A DNA stretch of 64,000 bases from assembly GCF_019204025.1 (NCBI RefSeq), contig NZ_JAGSPB010000001.1, positions 124,001 through 188,000 on the forward strand. The letters run 5' to 3'. This document shows, piece after piece, positions 43,037-51,255 of the stretch. A program made the translations under genes and the position numbers. Source of the stretch: Erythrobacter ani. Its GTDB lineage: Bacteria; Pseudomonadota; Alphaproteobacteria; Sphingomonadales; Sphingomonadaceae. Below the pieces are notes generated by a model, which was not told the origin of the DNA, did not search any database, and saw only the letters and a program-made list of their open reading frames with translations. Position 1 is the stretch's first letter, and each line of letters starts with the position of its first letter.

Positions 43037-44572
43037 ATGAGCGCATTCGGTAAAAAAGGCGGTGCAGGCGGTTCGAAAACGGGCGGACGTCCGGCATTCG
43101 GCGTCGCACGGCCAATGACGACCGGGAAACCTTCGGGCAGTGGCGCGAAGGGCGGCGAACAGTTCCCGCCGCTCCCCGAAGAAGGGGAGAAAGCCAAATC
43201 CGCTGCCCCGCCGCCCGCCAATTCCAAGCCGCAGAACTCTGCAGAAGCCATGGACCGCCTCGCCGAGCGGATGAATGCGACGCACGAAACCGAACATGAT
43301 GCCAGCGGATTCGAAGCAAGCGTCCACAAGATCAAGGAGCAGGTGCTCCCCCGTCTGCTCGAACGGGTCGATCCGGAAGCCGCCGCAACGCTCTCCAAAG
43401 AAGAGCTGAGCGAGGAATTCCGTCCGATCATCATGGAAGTGCTGGCCGAGCTCAAGGTCACGCTCAACCGCCGTGAACAGTTCGCGCTTGAGAAAGTCCT
43501 GATCGACGAGCTGCTGGGCTTCGGCCCGCTCGAAGAATTGCTGAATGACCCGGACGTTTCCGACATCATGGTCAACGGTCCGGACCAGACATACATCGAG
43601 AAAAAAGGTAAGCTCATCATCGCGCCGATCCGGTTCCGCGATGAACAGCACCTCTTCCAGATCGCACAGCGGATCGTGAACCAGGTCGGCCGCCGTGTCG
43701 ACCAGACCACGCCGCTCGCCGATGCCCGCTTGAAAGATGGTTCGCGTGTCAACGTGATCGTCCCGCCACTCTCATTGCGCGGCACCGCGATCTCCATTCG
43801 TAAATTCTCCGAGAAGCCGATCACCTTGGACATGCTCAAGGAATTCGGTTCCATGAGCGAGAAGATGTGTACCGCACTGAAAATCGCCGGTGCCTGCCGG
43901 ATGAACATTGTCATCTCCGGCGGTACGGGTTCAGGTAAAACGACCATGCTCAACGCCCTGTCGAAAATGATCGACCCGGGCGAGCGCGTGCTCACCATCG
44001 AGGATGCCGCGGAACTTCGCCTGCAGCAACCGCACTGGCTACCGCTCGAAACGCGTCCACCAAACCTTGAAGGCCAAGGTGCCATCACCATCGGTGACCT
44101 CGTTAAGAACGCCCTGCGTATGCGCCCTGACCGGATCATCCTGGGTGAGATTCGTGGGGCAGAATGTTTCGACCTTCTCGCCGCCATGAACACGGGCCAC
44201 GACGGCTCGATGTGTACGCTTCACGCCAACTCACCGCGAGAGTGCCTGGGCCGTATGGAAAACATGATCCTGATGGGCGACATCAAGATTCCAAAGGAGG
44301 CGATCAGTCGCCAGATCGCGGAAAGCGTCGACTTGATCGTTCAGGTCAAGCGTCTTCGCGACGGTTCACGCCGCACCACCGACATCACCGAGGTCATCGG
44401 GATGGAAGGCGATGTCATCGTGACCCAGAACCTGTTCAAGTTCGAGTATCTGGACGAGAGCGAGGATGGCAAAATCCTCGGCGAATTCCGCTCCAGCGGC
44501 CTGCGCCCGTACACGCTCGAAAAAGCGCGTCAGTTCGGCTTCGATCAGGCCTATCTCGAGGCCTGCCTCTAA
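43037..44572 (+). CDS. cpaF: CpaF family secretion ATPase
   Basis: A 511-residue type II/IV secretion ATPase like CpaF/TadA, which drives Flp/Tad pilus assembly at the inner membrane. An N-terminal low-complexity Gly/Pro/Ala region (about 1-75) leads to the N-terminal domain, then Walker A G-G-T-G-S-G-K-T (Lys301), an Asp/His-box region, Walker B-like I-I-L-G-E-I-R-G-A-E and M-C-T-L-H-A-N-S-P-R-E. The ATG follows CTTGGA. No other tad/cpa genes (pilin, CpaB, CpaC, CpaE, TadB, TadC) are adjacent, so it is separated from its usual cluster. Confidence 0.9.
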   Translation: MSAFGKKGGAGGSKTGGRPAFGVARPMTTGKPSGSGAKGGEQFPPLPEEGEKAKSAAPPPANSKPQNSAEAMDRLAERMNATHETEHDASGFEASVHKIKEQVLPRLLERVDPEAAATLSKEELSEEFRPIIMEVLAELKVTLNRREQFALEKVLIDELLGFGPLEELLNDPDVSDIMVNGPDQTYIEKKGKLIIAPIRFRDEQHLFQIAQRIVNQVGRRVDQTTPLADARLKDGSRVNVIVPPLSLRGTAISIRKFSEKPITLDMLKEFGSMSEKMCTALKIAGACRMNIVISGGTGSGKTTMLNALSKMIDPGERVLTIEDAAELRLQQPHWLPLETRPPNLEGQGAITIGDLVKNALRMRPDRIILGEIRGAECFDLLAAMNTGHDGSMCTLHANSPRECLGRMENMILMGDIKIPKEAISRQIAESVDLIVQVKRLRDGSRRTTDITEVIGMEGDVIVTQNLFKFEYLDESEDGKILGEFRSSGLRPYTLEKARQFGFDQAYLEACL

Positions 44573-44630
44573 CGCAGACGGGCGCTGCCGGTGAGAGGAG
44601 CAATGAATGCCACCTCGCTGGGCTGCAAGA

Positions 44631-44873
44631 TCACAAGTTTCCCAGCACCACGGGAAGGCTCATCGCGAGCATTCCCCCGCCGATGATTGCGCAAAGCACG
44701 AACAAGGTCGTCCACGGCATGAAACCGACTCGCTCTAGGCGGTCGACCGAGCGCGCTCTGCTCCGGCGGCGCTCCATGAAGGCGCACAAGGCCGCGACGA
44801 CCCAGAACAGGCCGCCGGTGGAGGCCAGCAAGACCGCGTCGCTTGCGAAGGCAATTTGCGTCAGGAAATCCAT
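44631..44873 (-). CDS. Small two-helix membrane protein, unknown function
   Basis: About 80 residues with two hydrophobic segments (roughly 12-32 and 53-75) and a basic loop between them (R-R-R-S-R-A-R-S). The ATG at 44873 starts M-D-F-L-T-Q; the frame is open to 44981 without similar character. It converges on cpaF and is divergent from the next transporter gene, 68 bases away. I do not recognise the family; it may be a real small inner-membrane protein. Confidence 0.5.
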   Translation of the reverse strand: MDFLTQIAFASDAVLLASTGGLFWVVAALCAFMERRRSRARSVDRLERVGFMPWTTLFVLCAIIGGGMLAMSLPVVLGNL

Positions 44874-44941
44874 CACAGTCTGGCGATGTAGTCGCTCACA
44901 GCGCTTGCGCAATATCGAGACCTGCCTACAGCCCGCGGTCA

Positions 44942-45889
44942 ATGGATGGATTCGTCGCCCGCCCCCGCCCCCTGCTTGCACTCGGCGTTAGACTTGCCAC
45001 CGCGGCGACGCTGGCAATGATGGCAATGCTGGTCAAATTAGCGGGAACACGCGGGGTCCATCTGGCCGAGTTGGTATTCTGGCGGCAGGCGATCACACTA
45101 GTTTGCGTTGCCGGACTCCTCGCCGCTTGGGGTAGGCTGGCGACGGTTAAGACCAAGCGGTTCGGCGCCCATGCACGCCGTGCAGCATATGGCCTCACCG
45201 GCATGTTCTTCGTCTACGGTGCAGTCATGCTGCTGCCGCTGCCCGAAGCCACTGCGATCAGTTTCACCGCCCCGTTTTTCGCCGTCCTGATATCGGTCAT
45301 GTTTTTCGGTGAGAGCGTAGGGCGCTACCGTTGGGGCGCAGTGGTTCTCGGCTTTGCGGGCGTGCTGCTTGTCACCGAGCCGAGCTTCCTTGGAGGTGGA
45401 AGCGATCTGGTCGACCCATTCGGCGCTGCGGTCGGCCTTATCGCGGCACTGCTCGTCGCGCTCATCAGCTTCCAGATTCAGGATCTCAACAAAACCGAAA
45501 GCCCATGGAGCATCGTGTTCTGGTTTACTGCAATCACCGCGCCGATCTCGGCAATTGCGCTCCCCTTCGTGATCGGTCCACACGATCCGGTGACTTGGGC
45601 AATCATCATATCTGTTGCGCTTTGCGGGGCCCTGGCTCAGATTTTGCTCACCACCTCGCTCCGATTTGGTTCCGCGGCGGTGATACTCTTGATGGACTAC
45701 ACCTCCCTTCTCTGGGCGACATGGTATGGTTGGACAGTGTTCGACCAGGCACCAAGTCAGAACCTGTGGTTCGGCGCCCCGCTGATCATTGCGGCCGGCG
45801 TGCTGATTGCATGGCGCGAACGTCAATTGGCCCGAATAAACGCACCTGCGGGCGATACCGGGGAACCCGAACGCCCTGCCAAGCATTAA
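44942..45889 (+). CDS. DMT superfamily transporter (EamA domains)
   Basis: A 315-residue ten-helix EamA-type transporter, second in this window but not a close copy of the one at 41.9 kb. It includes P-E-A-T-A-I-S-F-T-A-P-F-F and M-F-F-G-E-S near the end of the first repeat, typical of the RhaT/EamA family. The ATG at 44942 (M-D-G-F-V-A-R-P) is preferred over the open frame to 44843. It is followed after 28 bases by an entericidin-like gene. Confidence 0.85.
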   Translation: MDGFVARPRPLLALGVRLATAATLAMMAMLVKLAGTRGVHLAELVFWRQAITLVCVAGLLAAWGRLATVKTKRFGAHARRAAYGLTGMFFVYGAVMLLPLPEATAISFTAPFFAVLISVMFFGESVGRYRWGAVVLGFAGVLLVTEPSFLGGGSDLVDPFGAAVGLIAALLVALISFQIQDLNKTESPWSIVFWFTAITAPISAIALPFVIGPHDPVTWAIIISVALCGALAQILLTTSLRFGSAAVILLMDYTSLLWATWYGWTVFDQAPSQNLWFGAPLIIAAGVLIAWRERQLARINAPAGDTGEPERPAKH

Positions 45890-45917
45890 AATCGCGTCAT
45901 AACTCAAGGAGGTATTT

Positions 45918-46049
45918 ATGATCCGCAAGACCATGATCGCAATCGCGCTGGGCACGATGACTCTCTCCGCTGCTGCGTGCAACACCGTGCAAGGCGCTGG
46001 CGAAGACATCAGCTCGGTCGGCCGGGCAGGCGAAGAAGCTATCGATTAA
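45918..46049 (+). CDS. Entericidin A/B family lipoprotein, copy 1
   Basis: A 43-residue small lipoprotein. The signal peptide ends at A-A-A-C and the mature part is C-N-T-V-Q-G-A-G-E-D-I-S-S-V-G-R-A-G-E-E, the entericidin pattern. An AAGGAGG ribosome binding site lies 6 bases before the ATG. A strong terminator follows. E. coli ecnA and ecnB are described as an antidote/toxin pair; the near-identity to copy 2 argues against simple antagonism here. Confidence 0.85.
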   Translation: MIRKTMIAIALGTMTLSAAACNTVQGAGEDISSVGRAGEEAID

Positions 46050-46072
46050 TCGACATAAAGCGTTACCGAAAA

Positions 46073-46107
46073 GGGGGCGGCCGCTATGGAGCGGCCGCCC
46101 CCTTTTT
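46073..46107 (+). terminator. Rho-independent terminator between the entericidin-like genes
   Basis: A perfect 12-bp G+C stem (arms 46073-46084 and 46091-46102), 6-base loop, then TTTTT. It separates the two copies, so copy 2 needs its own promoter. Confidence 0.93.
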
Positions 46108-46109
46108 CA

Positions 46110-46138
46110 TTGCACATTCAGATGATCCAAGCGATTAT
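46110..46138 (+). promoter_or_regulatory. Possible promoter of entericidin copy 2
   Basis: TTGCAC at 46110-46115 and GATTAT at 46133-46138 with a 17-base spacer, right after the terminator and about 28 bases before the ATG of copy 2. The match is fair and position is right, but this is not proof. Confidence 0.35.
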
Positions 46139-46166
46139 ATGACTTTGTCACCATAGGCTTCTCGAC

Positions 46167-46298
46167 ATGAAAAACCGCATCACGCGCACGCTTACCATCA
46201 CCGCGATTCTGGCATCCATTGCAGGATGCAACACGGTTCAGGGACTGGGCGAAGACATTTCCTCAGTCGGCCGCGCCGGCGAAGAAGCCATCGACTGA
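46167..46298 (+). CDS. Entericidin A/B family lipoprotein, copy 2
   Basis: A 43-residue small lipoprotein with lipobox I-A-G-C and a mature part that differs from copy 1 at one position (Leu for Ala in V-Q-G-L-G-E-D). The signal peptides are clearly different. It probably arose by tandem duplication. It ends 12 bases before the convergent DUF938 gene. No strong ribosome binding site is visible (CTCGAC before ATG). Confidence 0.83.
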   Translation: MKNRITRTLTITAILASIAGCNTVQGLGEDISSVGRAGEEAID

Positions 46299-46310
46299 CC
46301 TCGCAGTGCC

Positions 46311-46910
46311 TCAGTTACGGCGATAAACCAGCGCCAGGTTGTTTGCCGGCATTTCATGCCGCGCAGTTCGACTAAAGCCATGTTGTCCGGCCAGAGCATC
46401 GACTTCATCGACTTGGCGAATTCCCCAGCGATTGTCTCTTGACCTCAGGCTGAGGTCGAAGTCGACATTGGACCGAACCGGCTCGACGTCCTTTTCAAAA
46501 TAGGGTCCGTACAGAATAATCGGTGCGCCCGTTTCGCTGAGGACACGAGCCGCGCCCTCGAACATTCCAATGGTCGCCGACCAAGGACTGATATGCGCCA
46601 TATTGCTGCAGAGCAGCGCATCCGCTTCATGCACTTCCCAGCTATCCGGATCGGCGGCGTCGATAACGGTCGGCAGCCGTAAATTCGGCGCACCATGATC
46701 CTCTTCCCAGGCGAAGATCGACGCCAGAGCTTCGCGTTCGTGGTCACTCGGCTGCCATTCCAAATGAGGGAAACGGTGCGCAAAGTAGATGGCATGCTCG
46801 CCCGATCCGCTCGCTATTTCGAGGACTACGCCGGTCTTGGGCAGCTCCTTTGCCAGAACTTCTGCGATGAACTCACGATTTCGCTCGGTAGCGGGCGCGT
46901 GCTTTTTCAC
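46311..46910 (-). CDS. DUF938 family protein (methyltransferase-like)
   Basis: A 199-residue protein starting at GTG. The S-adenosylmethionine loop V-L-E-I-A-S-G-S-G-E-H-A-I-Y-F-A-H is characteristic of DUF938, and I-N/S-x-W-S-A-T-I-G-M-F-E-G-A and N-L-A-L-V-Y-R-R at the end fit the family. No methyl acceptor is known. The acyl-CoA synthetase gene ends 2 bases upstream on the same strand, so the two share a transcript. Confidence 0.85.
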   Translation of the reverse strand: MKKHAPATERNREFIAEVLAKELPKTGVVLEIASGSGEHAIYFAHRFPHLEWQPSDHEREALASIFAWEEDHGAPNLRLPTVIDAADPDSWEVHEADALLCSNMAHISPWSATIGMFEGAARVLSETGAPIILYGPYFEKDVEPVRSNVDFDLSLRSRDNRWGIRQVDEVDALAGQHGFSRTARHEMPANNLALVYRRN

Positions 46911-46912
46911 GC

Positions 46913-48475
46913 CTAGCTCACCTGCCGATCCTGTCCCTGCCAGTAGGGATCGCGCAACTGGCGGCGGAGGATCTTGCCAGAGGCATTGCGCGGCATTTCC
47001 GGGATGACATCAACGCTCTTGGGAGCCTTGAATGCCGCAATTCGCTCGCGGGTGTAAGCGATAACCTCGCCTTCGTCGATTTCTGCACCAGCCTTGCAAA
47101 CAACGCAGGCTTTCACTTCCTCGCCCCATTTTTCGGATGGTATGCCAATCACCGCCACCTCCGCGATGGCCGGGTGACCGAAGATCGCATTCTCGACCTC
47201 AGCGGGGTAAACGTTTTCGCCGCCCGAAATGATCATATCCTTGATCCGGTCCTGGATATAGACGTAGCCGTCCGCATCCATAATTCCGGCGTCGCCCGTA
47301 TGCAGCCAACCGTCGTCGTCGATGGTGCTCGCCGTGGCTTCCGGAAGCTTCCAATAGCCTGCCGTATTGGACGGTGACTTGATGCAGACTTCCCCGATTT
47401 CACCGCGGGGCACCTCGTTGTTGTTGCTGTCCCTCACTTCGATCTGAACACCGGGCACGGCCTTTCCGGCCGAACGCATCCGCTCATTACCTTCAAGACT
47501 GTGGTCATCCGGCGGCAGCAGCGAGATTGTCCCGCTCGTTTCCGTCATGCCGTACGCCTGCAGGAACTTGGTCGTCGGCATCGTCTTGACCGCTTCCTTC
47601 AACAATTCGAGCGGCATCGGCGCAGCGCCGTACATCAAATATTTGAGGTTGGAAAAATCGGTGTCGGCAGCGCGTGGATGCTGCACTACCATCTGCAACG
47701 CCGCAGGCACGATGAACATATGGGTCGCGCCGTTTTCAATCGCTTCGAGCACGCCGATCGGGGTGAATTCACCTTGCACCTCGCTGCGGATGCCGTTGGC
47801 GACGGCGATATTCATCAGACCAGTTCCGCCGATATGAGCACACGGCATGGCGATGAGCATGCAGTCTCCATCCTCGTAGAAATTCCAATCCAGACCAGCT
47901 TCGTTGCCGGGGTTCCGCAGACCGAGAAGGTTAGCGTTGGAAAGCACCGCGCCCTTCGGATTGCCGGTCGTGCCCGAGGTGTAAAGTTGCAGGATCGGCT
48001 CGTCTGCGGCGGGAGGATCGTAGCTGGCCGGCGGTAATTGGGACGCTTCGCGCCGCGCCGCTTCGGCTTCGATCACTTGCGGCTTTGCCGGTACGTCCTG
48101 CGACACGGTTTGCGCAGTTTCGACGAATTCATCGCCACAAAACAGAAGCTTCGCGCCTGTATCTTCAAGGATATAGGCAATCTCGCGCGGTGCCAGCCGC
48201 CAACCGATCGGGACCATCACCGCGCCCATACGCGCTGCCGTGAGGTAAAGCAGGAAATAAATATCCTTGTTCTTGCCAAGCCATGCGATCCGGTCGCCGT
48301 TTGCCACGCCGCGATCCTTGAACAAGGTTACCAGACGCCGCGTCAGGTCATCGGTCTGCGCGTACGTCGTGATCCGGCCATCCTGTTCGAAAGCGGTCGC
48401 ATCGGGGCGTTCGCTCGCCCAGAACTGCAGGATTTCATCGAACGTGGTGTAGCTGTGATGAGCATTCTGCTCCAT
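46913..48475 (-). CDS. Fatty acid-CoA ligase/acyl-CoA synthetase
   Basis: A 520-residue AMP-forming adenylating enzyme. Core motifs: Y-T-S-G-T-T-G-N-P-K-G (A3), G-M-T-E-T-S-G-T (A5), W-L-H-T-G-D-A-G (A7), and D-R-I-K-D-M-I-I-S-G-G-E-N-V-Y-P (A8), with the A10 Lys in A-S-G-K-I-L-R. It is closest to medium or long-chain acyl-CoA synthetases; chain length cannot be told. The ATG at 48475 begins M-E-Q-N-A-H. The ABA4-like gene lies 75 bases upstream on the same strand. Confidence 0.9.
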   Translation of the reverse strand: MEQNAHHSYTTFDEILQFWASERPDATAFEQDGRITTYAQTDDLTRRLVTLFKDRGVANGDRIAWLGKNKDIYFLLYLTAARMGAVMVPIGWRLAPREIAYILEDTGAKLLFCGDEFVETAQTVSQDVPAKPQVIEAEAARREASQLPPASYDPPAADEPILQLYTSGTTGNPKGAVLSNANLLGLRNPGNEAGLDWNFYEDGDCMLIAMPCAHIGGTGLMNIAVANGIRSEVQGEFTPIGVLEAIENGATHMFIVPAALQMVVQHPRAADTDFSNLKYLMYGAAPMPLELLKEAVKTMPTTKFLQAYGMTETSGTISLLPPDDHSLEGNERMRSAGKAVPGVQIEVRDSNNNEVPRGEIGEVCIKSPSNTAGYWKLPEATASTIDDDGWLHTGDAGIMDADGYVYIQDRIKDMIISGGENVYPAEVENAIFGHPAIAEVAVIGIPSEKWGEEVKACVVCKAGAEIDEGEVIAYTRERIAAFKAPKSVDVIPEMPRNASGKILRRQLRDPYWQGQDRQVS

Positions 48476-48550
48476 GGCTTTGGCCTCTCCCCAATGTGAC
48501 TTTACCGATAAGCCTAGGGCAAAGCGGCGCTGGCGGTCCAGCGCTTTACG

Positions 48551-48997
48551 CTACTGGAACCTGCCCGATGCGCGGGCTCGCCGTTCGCGGATCAGTAGCC
48601 AGATGAACAGACCAAGCGGTCCGGCCATCAGAGTTGCCAGCAAAATCGGAGCCTGCAGCCATCGAGAGAAGAATTTCGCATCGGCATCCCGCGCGATCCA
48701 GAGGCCCACAAACAGATCGAATGCGAGGTAGTGTGTCCAGCCTATGGTCACGCCGACGTCGGTGGAGAAAATTGCGCGCACGCCATCGATAGAAGTGAAA
48801 TTCGCCCCTCCCCCTCCGGTGGGCAACACACCCGACAGCACCGCGATCAACCCCGCCGAATAGATGAGGCAGAGCAGCCCCACGCCCATATAAAGCACGG
48901 CGGAAAGAAGGGACGGCCAACGCGGGAATGCGATGAGAAATACCCATGCGACAAGCGCAATCAGATTAACCGCACTAAAGACCAGTCCCCAATCCAT
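48551..48997 (-). CDS. ABA4-like family membrane protein (DUF4281)
   Basis: A 148-residue protein with four hydrophobic segments, including D-W-G-L-V-F-S-A-V-N-L-I-A at the start, G-W-T-H-Y-L-A-F-D-L-F-V-G-L-W near residue 85 and G-P-L-G-L-F-I-W-L at 125. The W-x-H-Y-L-A-F-D-L-F-V-G motif marks the ABA4-like family, named for the plant protein needed for neoxanthin synthesis. Bacterial members have no known role; a link to carotenoids is inference. Its ATG overlaps the upstream gene's TGA by one base. Confidence 0.83.
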   Translation of the reverse strand: MDWGLVFSAVNLIALVAWVFLIAFPRWPSLLSAVLYMGVGLLCLIYSAGLIAVLSGVLPTGGGGANFTSIDGVRAIFSTDVGVTIGWTHYLAFDLFVGLWIARDADAKFFSRWLQAPILLATLMAGPLGLFIWLLIRERRARASGRFQ

Positions 48998-49755
48998 CAG
49001 TCGTCTGGTTCCCGATCCTTATCGGCTTTGGCGCGCCATTCGCGCGCGGCGCGCTTCATCGCGTCGAGATCATGCGTGAAGCGTCCCTGCGCACGGCGCA
49101 TCGCCAGACCAAGCGCAGCTTCGGCGACCAGATCGGCGCTCACCGAATGATACATGCCGTACTTGGCTGGAAGCATCGGCTCGACCAGAGGTGCGACCGT
49201 CATCGCGGCCTTCTCAGCGAAGCGGAAATCATCTTGGCGCGATCCTCGAAGTAGTCCGGGCCGAAGGATATCGAGTCGTTTGAATCCGACCTTGGACACG
49301 AGCTGCTCGGTTTCGCCTTTTACACGCATGTACAAATTCTTGGAGCCCGGATTGGCACCGGCTGCGCTGATAAGCACCATGTTGAGCACGCCAGCTTCCT
49401 TGGCTGCTTCCGCCGTTTGCAGGATCAAATCCTGGTCGACCGCCCGGAACGCTTCCTCGTCGCGGCCAGCCTTTTTCCACGTAGTACCAAGAGCGCAGAT
49501 AAAGGACCGCGGCTGGACCGCCTCGAACACCTCACCCCATTTGGCAGGATCGGCGACGAACATTTCCATCCGGGCGCCTTCAGGCAATGTGATCTCCCGG
49601 CGGGCGATTCCGACGATCCGGGCCTGATCGGTCTCGCTGGAAATCTCGATGACGCGACGACCGATCAGCCCGGTAGCCCCGACCATACCGATGCGTTCGG
49701 GCGACTTCCGGCCCATCGTCCTGTTTGCTTGCCTGCCGCTTCTGAGGTTAGACAT
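48997..49755 (-). CDS. NAD(P)-binding Rossmann-fold protein (atypical SDR, HTATIP2-like)
   Basis: A 252-residue atypical SDR. The nucleotide motif G-M-V-G-A-T-G-L-I-G-R-R-V follows a basic start; I-C-A-L-G-T-T and R-P-G-L-L-R-G-S-R match HTATIP2/TIP30-type proteins. The ATG at 49755 has AGGGA 8 bases upstream and overlaps the end of dgt by 8 bases; ATG 49716 is an alternative that drops 13 residues. No classical Y-x3-K pair is certain. Substrate unknown. Confidence 0.8.
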   Translation of the reverse strand: MSNLRSGRQANRTMGRKSPERIGMVGATGLIGRRVIEISSETDQARIVGIARREITLPEGARMEMFVADPAKWGEVFEAVQPRSFICALGTTWKKAGRDEEAFRAVDQDLILQTAEAAKEAGVLNMVLISAAGANPGSKNLYMRVKGETEQLVSKVGFKRLDILRPGLLRGSRQDDFRFAEKAAMTVAPLVEPMLPAKYGMYHSVSADLVAEAALGLAMRRAQGRFTHDLDAMKRAAREWRAKADKDREPDD

Positions 49756-50944
49756 TGCTCAATCCCTGCGGTTGCTCCCCGTATATCCTACCACACGCCT
49801 TCATTGCAAAACTGTCACTCATCCCAGCGATGAAATCGGCGATCATACGCGATCGATGAGGTTCTACGGGCGGCAGCCGCTCACGCCAATCGGCAGGCAT
49901 CAGCTGTTCGTCCTGCGAATAGGCAGCGAACAGACGTGCAATGACATCCCGTGCGCGCTGCGCGGCTTCGACCTGCTCAGGGTGATAATAGAGCTTGCGA
50001 TACATGAAGCGTTTCAGCGCCCTTTCATGCTCGGCCATTGCCGGTGAGAACCCGCCGATCTGCCGGTCCGCATTTCTGACATCGGCAACCGACCCCAGCC
50101 CAGCCGCCTGCGTACGTGTATGCTCGATCACATCATTGACCATCAGCCCGATCTGGTCGCGGATCAGTTCGCGCAGCATCCGGTCGCGGGGAGCGTTGGG
50201 AAACCGCTTTTCGACGGCTCGCCATTGATCAGCCAGGAAATCGAGCTCCATGAGATCATCCAGACCCAGGAACCCTGCTCTCAATCCGTCGTCGATATCG
50301 TGATTATCGTACGCAATATCATCGGAAACAGCTGCGATCTGCGCCTCGAGCGACGGCCATGTTGAAAGATCCAAAGGAAACGCATCATTCAGCTGCGCCA
50401 GCGCCCAGTTCGGTGCGGAGACGGGTCCGTTATGTTTGGCCAAACCCTCCAGCAAGTCCCATGTCAGGTTGAGCCCATCATGCGCGGGATAGGGACTTTC
50501 GATCCGCATCACCGTGCGAAGTGCTTGGGCGTTGTGGCAGAAGCCGCCATATCTGCTCATCGCTTCGGAAAGAGCATCTTCCCCCGCATGGCCGAACGGC
50601 GGATGACCGAGGTCGTGCGCAAGGCAGAGCCCTTCGGTCAGATCCTCGTCAAGTGCGAGAGCCCGCGCCAGAACGCGCCCGATCTGCGCGACTTCGAGAC
50701 TGTGTGTCAGGCGCGTGCGGTAATGATCGCCGTCCGGAGCAATGAACACCTGGGTTTTCGATTTGAGGCGCCGGAAGCTCATCGAATGAATGATCCGGTC
50801 GCGGTCCCGTTGAAATTCGCTCCGCGGCCCTCTCGTTTCCGCTTCCCTATGGCTCACATGGCCGCCTCCGTCCGGGCGGGGCTGAACACCGAATTCGCGC
50901 CCGCGTGTTTGCGAAGGGTCGGCTGCATAAGGGACGCGGGTCAT
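49748..50944 (-). CDS. dgt: Deoxyguanosinetriphosphate triphosphohydrolase-like protein
   Basis: About 398 residues of the HD superfamily. Metal ligands are in L-T-H-S-L-E-V, H-D-L-G-H-P-P-F-G-H-A-G and later D. It hydrolyses dGTP to deoxyguanosine and triphosphate, or another dNTP, so helps set dNTP pools. ATG at 50944 follows directly after a GTG at 50947; either may be used. It heads a probable five-gene minus-strand operon with the Rossmann protein, the ABA4-like protein, the acyl-CoA synthetase and DUF938. Confidence 0.92.
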   Translation of the reverse strand: MTRVPYAADPSQTRGREFGVQPRPDGGGHVSHREAETRGPRSEFQRDRDRIIHSMSFRRLKSKTQVFIAPDGDHYRTRLTHSLEVAQIGRVLARALALDEDLTEGLCLAHDLGHPPFGHAGEDALSEAMSRYGGFCHNAQALRTVMRIESPYPAHDGLNLTWDLLEGLAKHNGPVSAPNWALAQLNDAFPLDLSTWPSLEAQIAAVSDDIAYDNHDIDDGLRAGFLGLDDLMELDFLADQWRAVEKRFPNAPRDRMLRELIRDQIGLMVNDVIEHTRTQAAGLGSVADVRNADRQIGGFSPAMAEHERALKRFMYRKLYYHPEQVEAAQRARDVIARLFAAYSQDEQLMPADWRERLPPVEPHRSRMIADFIAGMSDSFAMKACGRIYGEQPQGLSNV

Positions 50945-50947
50945 CAC

Positions 50948-51255
50948 GCATCAGCGATTAGGTCAGCGCGGGCAGCGGCTCAACGGGAACAGATCGGCAA
51001 CGTCCAATGATTGCCGTGGACAGCGACCGGTTCGCCGACCTTACTGCGCAATGTGGGAGAAGGACCGGGATCGCTCTTCAATGTATTGGGGTTGAAGAGC
51101 GATCCCGCGGACCTCAGGCGACCCGAGAGCCCAGAGCTTGTCTGCTTCATTACAATGACGAACTCATATTCGGGCCTAGACAGTGACGATCGGCGACGCA
51201 TCATTTGTTAAGACGCACCAAGCCGGACCGTGGCCGGAAAGCGACGAGATGACCG
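50948..51255. other. 308-base intergenic region with an isolated hairpin
   Basis: Between dgt and the racemase-like gene, both on the minus strand. Two short open frames (51011-51211 plus, 50980-51204 minus) lie here, but neither has a recognised family or ribosome binding site. The main content is the long perfect hairpin described separately. The dgt promoter should also be here. Confidence 0.5.
51066..51107. other. Perfect 16-bp hairpin in intergenic DNA
   Basis: Arms 51066-51081 and 51092-51107 are exact reverse complements and enclose a 10-base loop (TGTATTGGGG on the plus strand). No T-run follows on either strand, so it is not a standard terminator. It could be the core of a small RNA, a dgt leader structure or a repeat unit; strand is unknown. 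Confidence 0.8.

Noticed and set aside
45098-46009. A 303-residue minus-strand frame over the DMT transporter and entericidin copy 1
   Set aside because: Shadow frame; the plus-strand genes have membrane helices, a lipobox and a strong ribosome binding site.
50980-51211. Small frames on both strands (74 and 66 residues) around the 51.1 kb hairpin
   Set aside because: No family, no ribosome binding site, and both cross a perfect inverted repeat, which keeps both strands open by symmetry. Kept only as intergenic DNA.
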